A stretch of 64,000 bases of DNA from Epichloe hybrida (taxonomy: Eukaryota; Ascomycota; Sordariomycetes; Hypocreales; Clavicipitaceae): the NCBI GenBank assembly GCA_019022495.1, contig JAFEKR010000008.1, positions 1,612,001 to 1,676,000 of the forward strand. Direction: 5' to 3'. The translations under genes and the position numbers were made by a program. Positions 44,688-55,351 of the stretch are shown here, one piece after another. The notes beneath the pieces were generated by a model that searched no databases, was not told where the DNA came from, and saw only the letters and a program-made list of their open reading frames with translations. Every line of letters starts with the position of its first letter. Within the stretch, counting starts at the first letter, position 1.

Positions 44688-46089
44688 TTATACAACGAGA
44701 TTGGCCGCGACAAAATCCTGTGCAGTGAAGAGTCAGCATCACACCTATGCCCGGATTACATGGAGAAACCGACGACGAAGTAACGGACACGTTGAAAGGG
44801 CGCCAAGGGAAACAAGAAGAAAAAAACACACACACACAAAACAAAAAAAGGGAACTCACAGGAAACTCCCTTTGTAGAGAGTTTGTCACGTTCTCGACCT
44901 CCTCGGCCAGACTCTCCACATTGGCATCCCATCTGCGCATCTCCTTGCCCGCGACAACTTCAGCCCTCCCACTGCCCTTCTCGCCAGACGCCTCGCCCCC
45001 CTCGAACCACACAATGCCATCCAGCTGATCCATGCGACCGACCAGGCGTCCCTGCTCAATCATGCGGGCCGTCGTCTCCTCGGCCCTGTCGGCGTCGAGT
45101 CCCAGCAGCGACCCCAGGGCCTCGAAGCCAATGTTGCTGTACAGCCTCGACGCGCCCAGCAAGTTGTGCTCGACCACAGCCTTGGCCAGCACCGTCGACC
45201 CATCCGACGTCGTGGCCAGCTGATGCGGCTGCAGGCCCTCGGCGAACGAGTCCACCTCGGCCTGAGACAGCAGTCTGTCGAGGAACATCTTCTCCAGTAT
45301 CCCAAACTCGGCCAGCTGCACGGCCCGGTCGTCCTTGTAGAGCCTCCCCAGCATGCGGCTCCTCAGGGGCCCGGCGGGCGCCAGGATGGCACACTTGATG
45401 GCCATGGCCAGCGTGTGCAGGCGCTCCTCGTCGGCAATCGCCGACGACAGACTGATCTCGTGGTACCGCTGCGCGGCGGACAAGAAATCCCTCTTGGCAT
45501 CCTGGATGCGCGCCTGGGACAGCCGAAAGTGCAGCGTCAGGTCCTGGTCGGCAATCATGTGCATGATGTTCTTGAGCTTGTTGACGTACGTCTCGGCGGC
45601 CGTCGAGTCGTCCTCCTCGAGATAGTTGCGGACGATGCGGATCCACACCCTCGCCTTTTCCTCGTCCGTCACTTTCCGCTGGGAGCTGTCGAGGGGGATC
45701 TCGGCGAGCATCTTGGCGGCGCCGAGGAAGTCCTCGTTGCTCTCGTAGGCCGTGGCAACGAGCTCGCAGAGCGTGGCCGCGGCGTCGAGGAACGACGAGG
45801 GCTGCGAGGCGAGCACCGAGAGCGTGCGCGTGCCGACCTCGATCCACGCGTCCTCGTTGTCGAGGGACTTGAGCGTCGTCACGAAGCTGCCGAGGACTGC
45901 TCGCGTAGACACCACGCCGAGGGTTTGGCCGAAGAAGGAGTCGACGATGGCATTGAGGTCGTCGATGGCGCTGGGCGGCGAGGACAGGTTCTTGATGTTG
46001 GCGAGGAGAGCTTCGTACGCGGTGCCCTTTTCTCCCGGTGCTGATTCGGCTTGGGATAGAGCTTCGACGACTTTTGCATTGGGCGCCAT
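44688..46089 (-). CDS. CSN4: COP9 signalosome subunit 4
   Basis: CSN4 is a PCI-domain subunit of the COP9 signalosome, which removes Nedd8 from cullins; in Aspergillus it is needed for sexual development and light-linked metabolism. Exon 1 (46089-44860) and a tiny exon 2 (44717-44688) give 419 residues. The intron (142 nt) joins QREFP to DFVAANLVV. The N-terminal half is TPR-like helices (KVTDEEKARVWIRIVRNYLEEDDSTAAE). The PCI winged helix lies at residues about 270-370: LAEFGILEKMFLDRLL, then HNLLGASRLYSNIGFEALGSLLGLD and ARMIEQGRLVGRMDQLDGIVWFE. The last helix is EEVENVTNSLQREFP. Length is normal for the family (about 400-420). Five TGACGTGG sites lie 64-119 bp upstream of the start. Confidence 0.95.
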
Positions 46090-46643
46090 GGCCTGCTTTT
46101 TTGTCGATGCCGCTTCCCTGTAAACTCTCTCTCTTCTCTCGGGGGGAGGTTGTGACGTGGGTTGTGACGTGGGTTGTGACGTGGGTTGTGACGTGGGTTG
46201 TGACGTGGGTTGTTTGAGACAACAGCTGGGAAAGGTGTTTTGTACACGGAAATGGGAAAGTGGAACTGATGTGATATCATCACAATGAGGCATCTCGGCG
46301 GGGTGGACAGGAGTAGGTAGGAGTGGTGGGGCAGTGACCGACCTGCTCCTGTTTAACCCTTGTTACATACATACATGTACGAATAGGTACGTACCTGCGG
46401 TGGTGCCTCTTCATCTTGAAATATACATAGTTAGTCCGTACCTGTCTGAAACATCATCGTCATGCTATGCCAAACAAGCCTTTGAACTATGGAGCCTACC
46501 CTCCTCCCTCTGCAGCAGACAAATGTGTGTACATTGTCTTCCTATAATCTCATCGTTCTGTTTCCCAAGCCCGAATTTAAGCGATTTGCCCCTGGGCCCT
46601 GGGCCCTTCCCACATGGCACCTGCAAAAGAGCCGTCTATATAT
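46090..46643. other. Region between PMP24 end and CSN4 start
   Basis: Contains the CSN4 promoter with the 12-bp repeat array, ACATACATGTACG-type sequence (about 46368-46382) and the PMP24 3' UTR. No gene seen. Confidence 0.6.
46153..46208 (-). promoter_or_regulatory. Five TGACGTGG sites at 12-bp period upstream of CSN4
   Basis: TGACGTGG (CCACGTCA on the CSN4 strand) starts at 46153, 46165, 46177, 46189 and 46201. The core TGACGT is a CRE/ATF-type bZIP half-site. It lies 64-119 bp upstream of the CSN4 ATG, so it may be promoter or 5' UTR. Confidence 0.7.
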
Positions 46644-47687
46644 CTATTTATTATGCCAAAGCAGGGTGCGCAACGAGTCCCACTCGTCACAGTCCTTGTA
46701 GATGTACGTCATGCTACTGCGCAAACTCGACTGCAGGTCCTCGGGATGCGTCTTGAACAACAGCATGACCATGCCCCAGGACAGAGACGCGAACGCCGGC
46801 CAGGCGTAGTAGCTGATTCGCGGGGACAAGGCTTCTTTCGAAACGACGGGGAGGCCGTGTCCTGGCTTGACAGCAACGCGGGCGAGCGCCAGTGCAACAC
46901 GCGCAAAGATGTAGATGACGATTTGCTGGCTGACGGACGAGATTTTGCCGTTGCGCTTGGAGCGTTGGCCAAAGACCATGTAGCCGCCGAGTAAGCCGCC
47001 GATGAAGGAGTCGTAGGGACCTCAACAAGTGACGTTCGCCCGTTAGTCTTTTCTCTTCAAAGGAAGTTGCATCATAGATGCCCACGTCTAAAAAAAGAAT
47101 GGCGGAAACTCACCCTCCTTGCCCTGGTTGGGACCATAGTATTTCAGCGCCAGCGTCGTCAATTTATATATCGTCGCGAAGCGAGCCAGATTCGAAGCAT
47201 GCTTCTTCGTAGCTCTCAACACAAGAGCAATCTTTTGTCGGAATCTACGCAAAGTCCACATCACCATCAGCAACCACACGCCTTCTCTTTTACGACAGGG
47301 AAGTCATTCGACATACGTTCCAGATCGAAAGAGGAAAATCATCCTGAGTGACGACATGCATGATCAGCCTCTTCTTTTCTTTTCTTCTTCTTTTTTTTTT
47401 TACCTCTTCTCTCATTTAGAATCCAAGCGCATCACAAGCAAAACGTACACCAGCGCATGCGGAAACCGCACTTTCGTTCCGTACACAGCGCCATTGCGAG
47501 CCGTCTTCAGCAGAGACAAGAGATCGTGGTAGCGCGGGTCGAGAACGATGCGCTCCAGAGCGCCCTGCACAAGAAAAGAAACACCGTTAGCCTTCAGACC
47601 CCTCCAGTCCATCGACTCCAAAATGTCTCGTTTCTAATCCCATCCCTATCTCGTCCGCACCTTGAGGGCATCAAGCGACGTCGCCAT
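46644..47687 (-). CDS. PXMP4: Peroxisomal membrane protein 4 (PMP24, Tim17 family)
   Basis: Five exons (47687-47661, 47564-47449, 47343-47317, 47244-47114, 47020-46644) join in frame to 225 residues; exons 1 and 3 are each only 27 nt. Human PXMP4 is an integral peroxisomal membrane protein of uncertain function. The match is strong across the whole length: PRYHDLLSLLKTARNGAVYGTKVRFPHALV, then FLFRSGTFRQKI rebuilt over the 27-nt exon, HASNLARFATIYK, GGLLGGYMVFGQ in the Tim17-like membrane segment, QQIVIYIFARVALALARVAV, and a C-terminus with SSLRSSMTYIY and WHNK that closely parallels human PXMP4. Several hydrophobic segments span the membrane. Branch sites such as GACTAAC in the fourth intron support the model. 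Confidence 0.94.
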
Positions 47688-48323
47688 GATCTTGGCAATA
47701 TGTGCCTCGGTAAAGTAAATAGTGGGTAAAGAATACTGCAAGTACTGCTGCGTAAAGGGTAAAAAAAGTCGTAAGTGGCTGGCGGACGCCTTTCGGAGAC
47801 GCGGGCGCCTGGGTGCAGAAGAGGACGTCTGGAAAGTGACCAAGGATCACAGCATTCGGCGCATTCGGCGCATCGGGAGCGATACCAGGGCACGATGAGA
47901 AGGGAAGAAATCGACTCGAGGGTTGTGAGTGGTAGAGTTTGAGGGATAATAATTTAAGTCGAGACCGGGCAGAGATCTGGCCCGGACCTGGCGCAGTTGG
48001 TTCGGCATTAGAGCCTCGGAACGGGAGGGAGGCTTCTTCTTCGGGCGCTGGCACCTGGCTGGCACCTGGCAGCTGGCAGCTGGCAAATAGTGGGGAACCG
48101 CGTAACCTCGCGCGGTAACCTGCGCCCCCGTCTGGTCCCCGCGCAAGTTGTGACATGTGATTGACGGCCAACAAGCTGCAAGCACCCGACGTGAAATAAA
48201 TTGATGCATTGCACAATGGCATTTCCAATGCTGGTACCATCCAATCCAGCACCGAGTGCAGGTGTCGCCAAATATTCACAAAAAAAAAAAAAAAAAAAAG
48301 AATCGCATCCTCTTCAAGCCTGC
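47688..48323. other. Region between POL4 end and PMP24 start
   Basis: Holds the PMP24 promoter and, near 48280-48299, a long A run. Near 48047-48085 GGCACCT/GCAGCTG units repeat. No gene supported. Confidence 0.55.
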
Positions 48324-50752
48324 TCAGCACCACCTCTCCCTCGGCTCGCGCCACTTCACCCCCAGAATCTCAAATATCCTCCTCTCGCACCTCCCCTCGA
48401 CCAACTGCCCCGTCGTCACCTTCTCCCTCGCCGCGCCCCTCAACACATTTATATACAGACCCCTCTGGTTCAAGCGCATTCCCTTCTTCGACGCCAGCAA
48501 CCTCATGCTCCGATTGAAAATGTCGTTCCCCGTAAAGTAGATCAGCGCACCGCCCAATTCCGTCTCGGGCACCAGCAGAAAATCGATCCGTCGCCAGACC
48601 GGTCCACGGTCTCCATCGTTGATGCCCCTTGCGCGGGGGAGAACGCAGCATCCGTGGAATTTGCTGCCGTCCGCGCGGGAGTGGAACGAGGCGAGACGGG
48701 CGGTGAGGAAGCCCTCGTCTGTCAGGACTCGGGTGAGCTCCGTGAGGAAGGGCCGTAGCCGCGAGACCGAGTCCGTCTTCGTCTTGGTCACGATGAGGTC
48801 GATGTCGTTGGAGCTGGGGGATCCTCTGCGATAACTTCCCCCAATGATCAACTTCACGAGGGGATCGATCTTGGCCGCGGCTTTCTCGACGTATGCCCCG
48901 AGAGCCTCAACTTCGCGACGAGGAATCCGGGTGTTTAGGTCGTCGAGATGGTCGACGCCAATTCGTTGGCTCGGGTTGAGCTTTGCCTTGGTCTTGACGT
49001 CGTCCAGCGTTCGGTAGCCCCTGGAGAGCCATTGCTGCGCCTGCTTGGTGCCCACGCCGTATATCTTGAGGAATAGCTGCAGGGCGCTGTCGGTGGGCTC
49101 TTCCTCGGCATACTTGAGTCGTCGCAGCTCGTTCGTCGTGACAATCTCTTCAATCTTTTGGGCAATCCTTCGCCCAATGTGCGGCAATCTGAAGGCCTCC
49201 TCCTCCGTGGTGATCTTGCTGTCATGTCTTTTCAATGTGGTGATGGCTTTGCGATACCCCATCGTCCTCCAGCGGTCGTTGACTCGATCGTAGTAGTCGG
49301 CCATGCTTTGCAGGACCTCAATGGTTCTCGAGTTGGGGTTGTTCGCGCCCGCGTATTGTGCACCTGCCTGGTTGCAGGCGAACCGGTCCTCGAAACGCGT
49401 GGCTTTGTTCTTGTGCCGAACCTGCTTCTTCACGCCCTTGGGCGTCTCCTGCTCAACTTCAGATCCTGAACCTCCTTCTTCTTCCTCAGAGTGCTGTTCA
49501 GTTTGGTCGGTCGCGGAAGATCGGGTGTCATCATCATCTTCGTCATGATCCAGCGGGAGGTCCTTGAACTCTTGCATCATCGTAATGTACCGTGACAACT
49601 CGTCATCCCCGTGCTCCCTGTTCTTGCCAGTTGTATCCCCCGTTCCCGACGCGTCTCCCACAGTCTCCGATGCCATGACTTCCAAGCTGAGGGGTTGCGA
49701 GTCCACCGCGGACGCACCCTCGATGCTCTTCCCAACCAACACACCTCCATCATTCGATCCCTCGTTGCTCCTCGACGGCGTGCCCAGCTCTGCGACATGG
49801 CCGCCCCATTTCCTGGCATTTCGACGCTGCGGCTTTACTTCCAACGAGCTCGTCGATTCATTCGAGCTCGTCGGCTGTCCATCTACCGCGGCGGCAGTGG
49901 CTTCCTGTCCCTCTTCTGTTTCCTTCTCAAGCGGTTGACCAGGGACCCGGTACTTGTTTTGACTATGGTCGAGCACCGATCGAAACCGTATACAATCGAC
50001 GGGGTACTCCTCGTTCACAACTACTTTCGTGTTCGGTCCTCCTGCGCCAATAATCTTCTTGACATCACCATACGCAATATCCTTGTCGACGATGATGTGC
50101 GTGGCCGTCAGGGGGTCGCGAGTCCAGGAAGCCCCGAACTCGCGAACCTTGTTGATGCGCAACCTCCGCGCGGGCGCAATATCATCATTGGAATGTAGTA
50201 GAACTGGAGACCCTTGAGCATCTGCTCCTTCTCGGGCCGAATGTTTAGACTCTCGCGTTTTCGCTTCTTCCCCTTGATTGCCTTCAGAGAGGGTGAGTCC
50301 ATCGTCATGGCACTGTCCAAATGTCTGGGCAAAGGTAAGGGAGTCCTGACATTTTGCTGCTGCCTTTTGCTCACCCGCGCTGTTTCCGGTATCACGGTCT
50401 CATCTCCTGCTGAATCTTGGAGTGCGTGTACGCGGGTGCGAGTGTGCTGCTGCTGCTGCTGCTGCTGCTGCGTGGCTTTGATGATTGGTGTCGTCGTGGT
50501 CCTCGCTTCCTCTCTCCAAACACCGTGGTGGTGACGACGTCTTTGGTTTCCCACATCTTCTGCCGCCAATACGGTAGATCCAACAGGTGCACTTTGACTG
50601 TTAAGAAAGAAGCTCATGCGGCGCTGTCGATCCAGCTGTTCTGCGGCAGCGAAGCCATCTCCATCGTCAGAGTCTCCAGATCCTTCAGACGACCTCTTCA
50701 TGGAGTCAAAATGAGCGAGCTTGTCGCGTAATGAAGGTTGGGCGAGCGCCAT
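48324..50752 (-). CDS. POL4: Family X DNA polymerase with BRCT domain (POL4/lambda type), frameshifted
   Basis: Family X polymerases fill gaps in end joining and base excision repair. Order: a disordered head with a Gln run (CAG microsatellite, plus strand 50444-50471), a BRCT domain (about residues 185-270), a long acidic linker, the 8-kDa/HhH region (IEVLQSMADYYD, RLPHIGRRIAQKI, FLKIYGVGTKQAQQW) and the palm. Catalytic residues are in GGSYRRGSPSSNDIDLIVT (two Asp) and RRIDFLLVP (third Asp); the thumb has YFTGNDIFNRSMR and ends near the C-terminus. A one-base deletion at about 50188-50191 breaks the frame at the very start of the BRCT domain (YYIP, then a shift to DDIAPARR-like sequence). 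No plausible intron covers it. All else is intact over 600 codons, so it is a sequencing error or a recent loss. Start: MALAQPSLRDKL, with an upstream in-frame extension possible. Confidence 0.88.
50444..50471. repeat. CAG/CTG trinucleotide microsatellite
   Basis: About nine CTG units on the plus strand encode the Gln run in the N-terminal region of the family X polymerase. Confidence 0.95.
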
Positions 50753-51664
50753 TTCAGCGTGGCTTTCAGTGGTCAAGGGCTTCAGGATGACGGCGTGTGC
50801 AGGTCGTCTTTGGATGACCCTGGTCTTTGTTTCAAAGAACTCATGAGCATGGCCCGGTTGATTGTCTTGAATAATAGCATGCGCGCGTTCACGGGTCAAG
50901 GGCAGATATCATCATGGAAACGTGAGGTATTGCATGAACCAACTGCGTTGCGTGGAGCTTGTGGGTTCCCACATGGTCATTGATTCTTCTTCCCCACTCC
51001 TCCACTCCTTCCCGGTCCCGAGTGCTCGAATTCTTACGCAGACCACAACCAGGATTCACCACCTCAGACTTGATCAATAGAGCAAACATCCTTAATCACA
51101 ATCATCCTCTCTCTTCCCTCGTTGGAATCTTCTCTTTATTGAGACAATTACTTCTAAGAAAACATGCACCGCGTTGCGGCCCGAATCTCCCATTGATACT
51201 TTATCAGTTACATGTTACAAGAAAACATTATGTCCCAGAATGTATACTAAAAATATTGTGCAAACTGGCATCGGTCGAATCGGTCGCCGTGCCAATTCGC
51301 AAACCCGCCCAGAGTAATCTTTTCCTTTGGTACCCGACAGCATATTAACCCAGCAAGCCCACGTGTAGCATATATACCCGACTCTGATTTCTTCGTCGTG
51401 TGTGTGGTAGTAACAATAAGCCCGGTTTGCTCAAGGTTTTCGGGCCCACGATTTGTGTTTCGCACTTGAAAGGCTCAATTATTTCGGCCCTCCAAAAAAT
51501 GACAAGGCCTACTTCCGTATGAATGCAGACAAAAGCAAACAACAACAAAAAACTCCAATCGCTAGATGCATTGCAATGAATCTCTCTCTCCCATGTCATG
51601 TTTGATCTTCCATGTCACGGCGCCCGACGGGCTCGAGCAGCCCTCACGCGCCAGACTAAACCGA
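50753..51664. other. Intergenic region, coiled-coil gene to POL4
   Basis: 912 bp upstream of POL4 and downstream of the coiled-coil gene. No gene supported on either strand. Confidence 0.55.
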
Positions 51665-54600
51665 TCAAGCACGTCCACCCGGAGGTGTCAGCTTGGCCGC
51701 TTCAAGCAGCTTTTGCAACTTGCGCGTTTCGCGAGCGGCCAACTCCCGCTCTTCCTGGAGATTCATAACCTCGATCTGCGCCTCGCTCATCTTAGCAACG
51801 ACTTGCTGCATCTCGTTGTCGGCATCTGCGAGAGCCTTCTCCAGTTCTGTGACACGGGCACGTAACGTCCTCATTTCGACCTCCTCCTCAAAGCTCTTGG
51901 CTGAGATGCTCTGTCCAGAATTACGGAATATTGTGCTGGTGGAGGCTCCGGCGTTCAGGAGGGGACCCTGGCGAGCAGAGACCCCGACGCCGCCACCGTT
52001 GTTGATGCGGCGGAGCTGTACGTTGTGCGCCTCTCGCAGCTGAGCGAGCTCCTCCTCGTGGCGGCCAACGCGATCCTCGGACGAAGTTTGAGCGGCGACG
52101 AGCTGCTCCTCGAGTACATGCAGACGCGCCTGCAGGTCGGTGATGCGGTCCGAGTTGATTTTCCTGTCCGAGTCACCCCTGGCCACGGTTTCGGCGAGTC
52201 GCTTGCGCAGTTCGGCATTGGTCGAAAGCTGCTGTTGAACCTGAGATGCGAGTTGCTCGACTCGCTGTGCAGATTCGCTCAGCTGATCTGCGAGAGCCGA
52301 CTCCCTTTCAACATGCTGGGACTCGCTCGCCGACAATCCATCCACCTGTAATTTCATGCCATCTAGGTGCCGTCGGGCGGCGTCTCGTTCCGAGAATGCG
52401 GTGGAAAGAGATCGTTCCAGGCGCTCAATGGCAAGCCTAGTCTTCTCGTCGGATGCAGCGTCGCCAGTATCAAGATCCAGTTTCTTAATGCGCTCCAAGG
52501 ACTTGGTGTAGGCGCTTTGCAGGTCCTGGTAAGCCGTTTGCAGTGATTCTGAAGTCACGGGAGTGGTGCTCAAAGTGCCGTTTGCAGAGCTTGACCTGGC
52601 CAGGGCAGGTGGGATAAGAATGTCCTTTTCTTGGAGAAGAGAACGGAGAGAAGCGATTTCTTCCTCGGCTCTATCGAGGTCCATCTTCAGACCTCCCAGG
52701 CCCTTCTCGACTTGCCATTTTTGTTCCAGAGCGTCCTCGGCTCGACGACGCAGCACATTGATCTCGGTACGTAGGCTGGATATTTCCCTGTCGAAGCCTG
52801 CCTTGCGGGGTTCAAGAAGCAATCTCTGGCGCTCGGCTTCGAGGATTTTGATCTTCTTCTCATTCTCGCGGTTCTGGAACTCTTGCCTCTCAAGAAGGTT
52901 CTTGAGTGCACTGTGGAGAGCATCTCGCTGAGCCTCCACGTCCTTCAGTCGCTCCGCGAGAGCTTCTCTCGACTCGGACTGAACGTTCTTGACGCTTGTC
53001 GAACGAGACAGGCCGCCGAATGCGGAGGCGCCGCGGGCCTTGAACGAGTTGGCGGCCACGGAGTTCGATCGGGCCAAGGCCAGGTCTTCGGGGCCCATCG
53101 AGTTCCGGAGAGATGTGTTTTCCTGTTTTAGTGATTGAAGCTGGTGTTGCATTTTGGTCGACTCATAGGTCAGGTTGGCATATGAAGCTGCTTGGGCTTC
53201 GAGGCCTTCTACTCTAGCCCGCAGCTGAGGAACAACTTCTTCTCGGAGATTGTCTCGCTCATTGCAGGCTTCTTGTAATTCGCTCTTCAGCCCAGACAAC
53301 AAATCCTCATAATTGCTCTTGGACTCTCGTTCCTCTGCAAGACGTCGTCTAAGGTCTTGACAAGACTTTTCAAGGTCCCTGACACGATCGTTGGCATCGA
53401 GGTTGTTCATGTGAGCCAGGTCCATCTGGGAGGCCTTCTCGGCCAGATCTTTGATCTGCTGATCCAGAACTTTTCGCCGCGATCTCTCATCTTGTAATTT
53501 ATTGCCCAGTTCCAGTCGAATTGATGCCTTTTCTTGCTCTGATCTCCTCTGGATTTTCTCAATCTCTTCACGACTTTGGTCATATTCGCTTACTTTGGCG
53601 GAGCTGTAGCCTGAGTCGGAAAAGTAGTCGCTGGACCGCTTGCTGGGAGCTTGTGGATTGCTGGCTTGCTCTTGAAGCCTGTCGACGAGGTCCTCCAGGT
53701 CCATCTCTCGTCGAATGGATGCGGCCAGCTCTGAGCTGATGGCCTTTAATTCGTCCTCCATCTCGTCGAGTTGGAGAGTCGAGGCGGCCGAGCCGGGCGG
53801 TGGTGTTGATAGGTATGATTCGCAATAGCCGATTGGATTTGATGTTGCACCATTGGAGTTGCTTGAAGAAGAGTTTGACCTGGTGATTCCCGAGATGCGA
53901 TGCGCGTCATTTGCGTGTTTGGCTGAGGATAGAGGGGAAGGAATCGAGGAAAATTCAGTGACAGAAGGAGATATGTTGGGCCAGCCAAACAAGGTTGCAA
54001 ACGGAGATGTCTGGCCTGGAGATGGGGGGAGGGTCTTGTTCAGTTGCGGAGATGCAGCGAGTTTGGATGAATCTGGACTACCGGATTCCTGGGTAGAAGA
54101 TGGCTCGATTTGAGAAGCTGACGTTTCGACAGTGTCGAGTTTCAGATGTGGCGGCGTTGGTTTTGGAGCCAACATGGGAAGAGTTGGTGTATGGTCAAAG
54201 TGGTCCGCGTAGAGAGACTGCAAGTCGTCGGAGCTATTATGCTCTATTGCAATTCCAGGCGTCGAGCTTTGAGCCAAGTCTTCATCTGGTACCGAAGAGT
54301 CAGTTCCTCGAGAGAGGAAGTCGTCGTATGTGGAAAGTACGTCTGACAGCTCAGCAGATTTGCTATGTCGCAGATCGCCTTGTGGAATGCTGCGATCTTC
54401 AGACGCCGGCGCGTGGGTACTCGCCAAGTTGGTGACGGGAGATCTACCGAGTTGGATTCCAGTCAGTAAGGGTCTTGCTCAGGGAACCCCAGTCAAATGC
54501 CGCCCAGGTCTATGACGCGGCCGTTCGAGCAGCTCTGTGACATTCAGAGGGAAGACAGAATCAAACGTCGAGAAAAATGTTTTGCCGGAAAATTGTCATA

Positions 54601-55351
54601 TAAAAGAAACACGCTAGAAACGCTGTGGTAAAGTTTCACTCCGGAGAAAGAGCAGTAAAGAGTGGCAAGAAGGGGCGAACTCGGGAAACAAGAACACGTC
54701 CATTACTGACGTAGGTGTGGGAAGGGGGGCTCTTTAGATGGGATGATGTGAAACTTACTTGGAGGAGGATAGCGAAATTCGGAGCGAGTGCGGATAGTCG
54801 TAAAAGGTCGGACTATCAATGGATGGTGACCTGGAGAACCTCTGATCGGGCTTGGGGAGAAGCTCAGGGTTCAAGGGAGGAGGAACAGCACCGGCGGAAT
54901 CGCGCAGACTGAGAGATGCAGCCAAAGACGAAGCTGACGCCGACAAGGGCTTCCGCTTGATGGGATTTTTGAAGGGAGGAGGAAGAGGAGCAGTTGAGTC
55001 AGAACTGACGCCAGACGCAACAGGAGTCGAGATGGCAGATGTCAAGGTGCTGAGGCTATCGACGGCGCTGTGTCGGCTGGGAAGAGGATGATGAAGCGTA
55101 TCAGTGTCAGAGGTTGGCTGGTGTGTGATGTTCGCCTCGAGGTCCAAGCCCGGAGTCGGTTGATGCTGCTGCTGCTCTTGGTCCTGGCCTTGCTGTTCTT
55201 GTTTGGAGAGTTGGAACTGGTGGCTTGTCGAGGGGACGTCTTGGTGTTGGAGGGCATCAGACGAGACAGATGCTGTATCAGAGGTGGCCAAGATGGACGA
55301 GTCCAAGTGCCGCCGCAGCGCCGACCCATGACCCGAAACTAGAGGCGCCAT
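51665..55351 (-). CDS. Long coiled-coil protein of unknown function
   Basis: Two exons (55351-54759 and 54443-51665) join through a 315-nt intron to about 1,123 residues. The intron is long for this window but has GTAAGT and CTGACT..GGTAG. Residues 1-470 are Ser/Pro-rich and disordered, with a Gln run near residue 55-63. Residues about 480-1,115 are almost continuous heptad coiled coil (for example VRDLEKSCQDLRRRLAEERES, cut here), broken by a short linker near SNSVAANSFKARGASAFGG. The C-terminus has SFEEEVEMRTLRARVTELEK and a final helix ending RKLQKLLEAAKL. The layout resembles fungal scaffold or septum/polarity proteins; I believe a DUF7603-type assignment is possible but unverified. Role is unknown. 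Confidence 0.85.

Noticed and set aside
45166..46044. 292-codon open frame on the plus strand
   Set aside because: Antisense to CSN4 exon 1 with no recognisable motifs; a shadow of the real gene.
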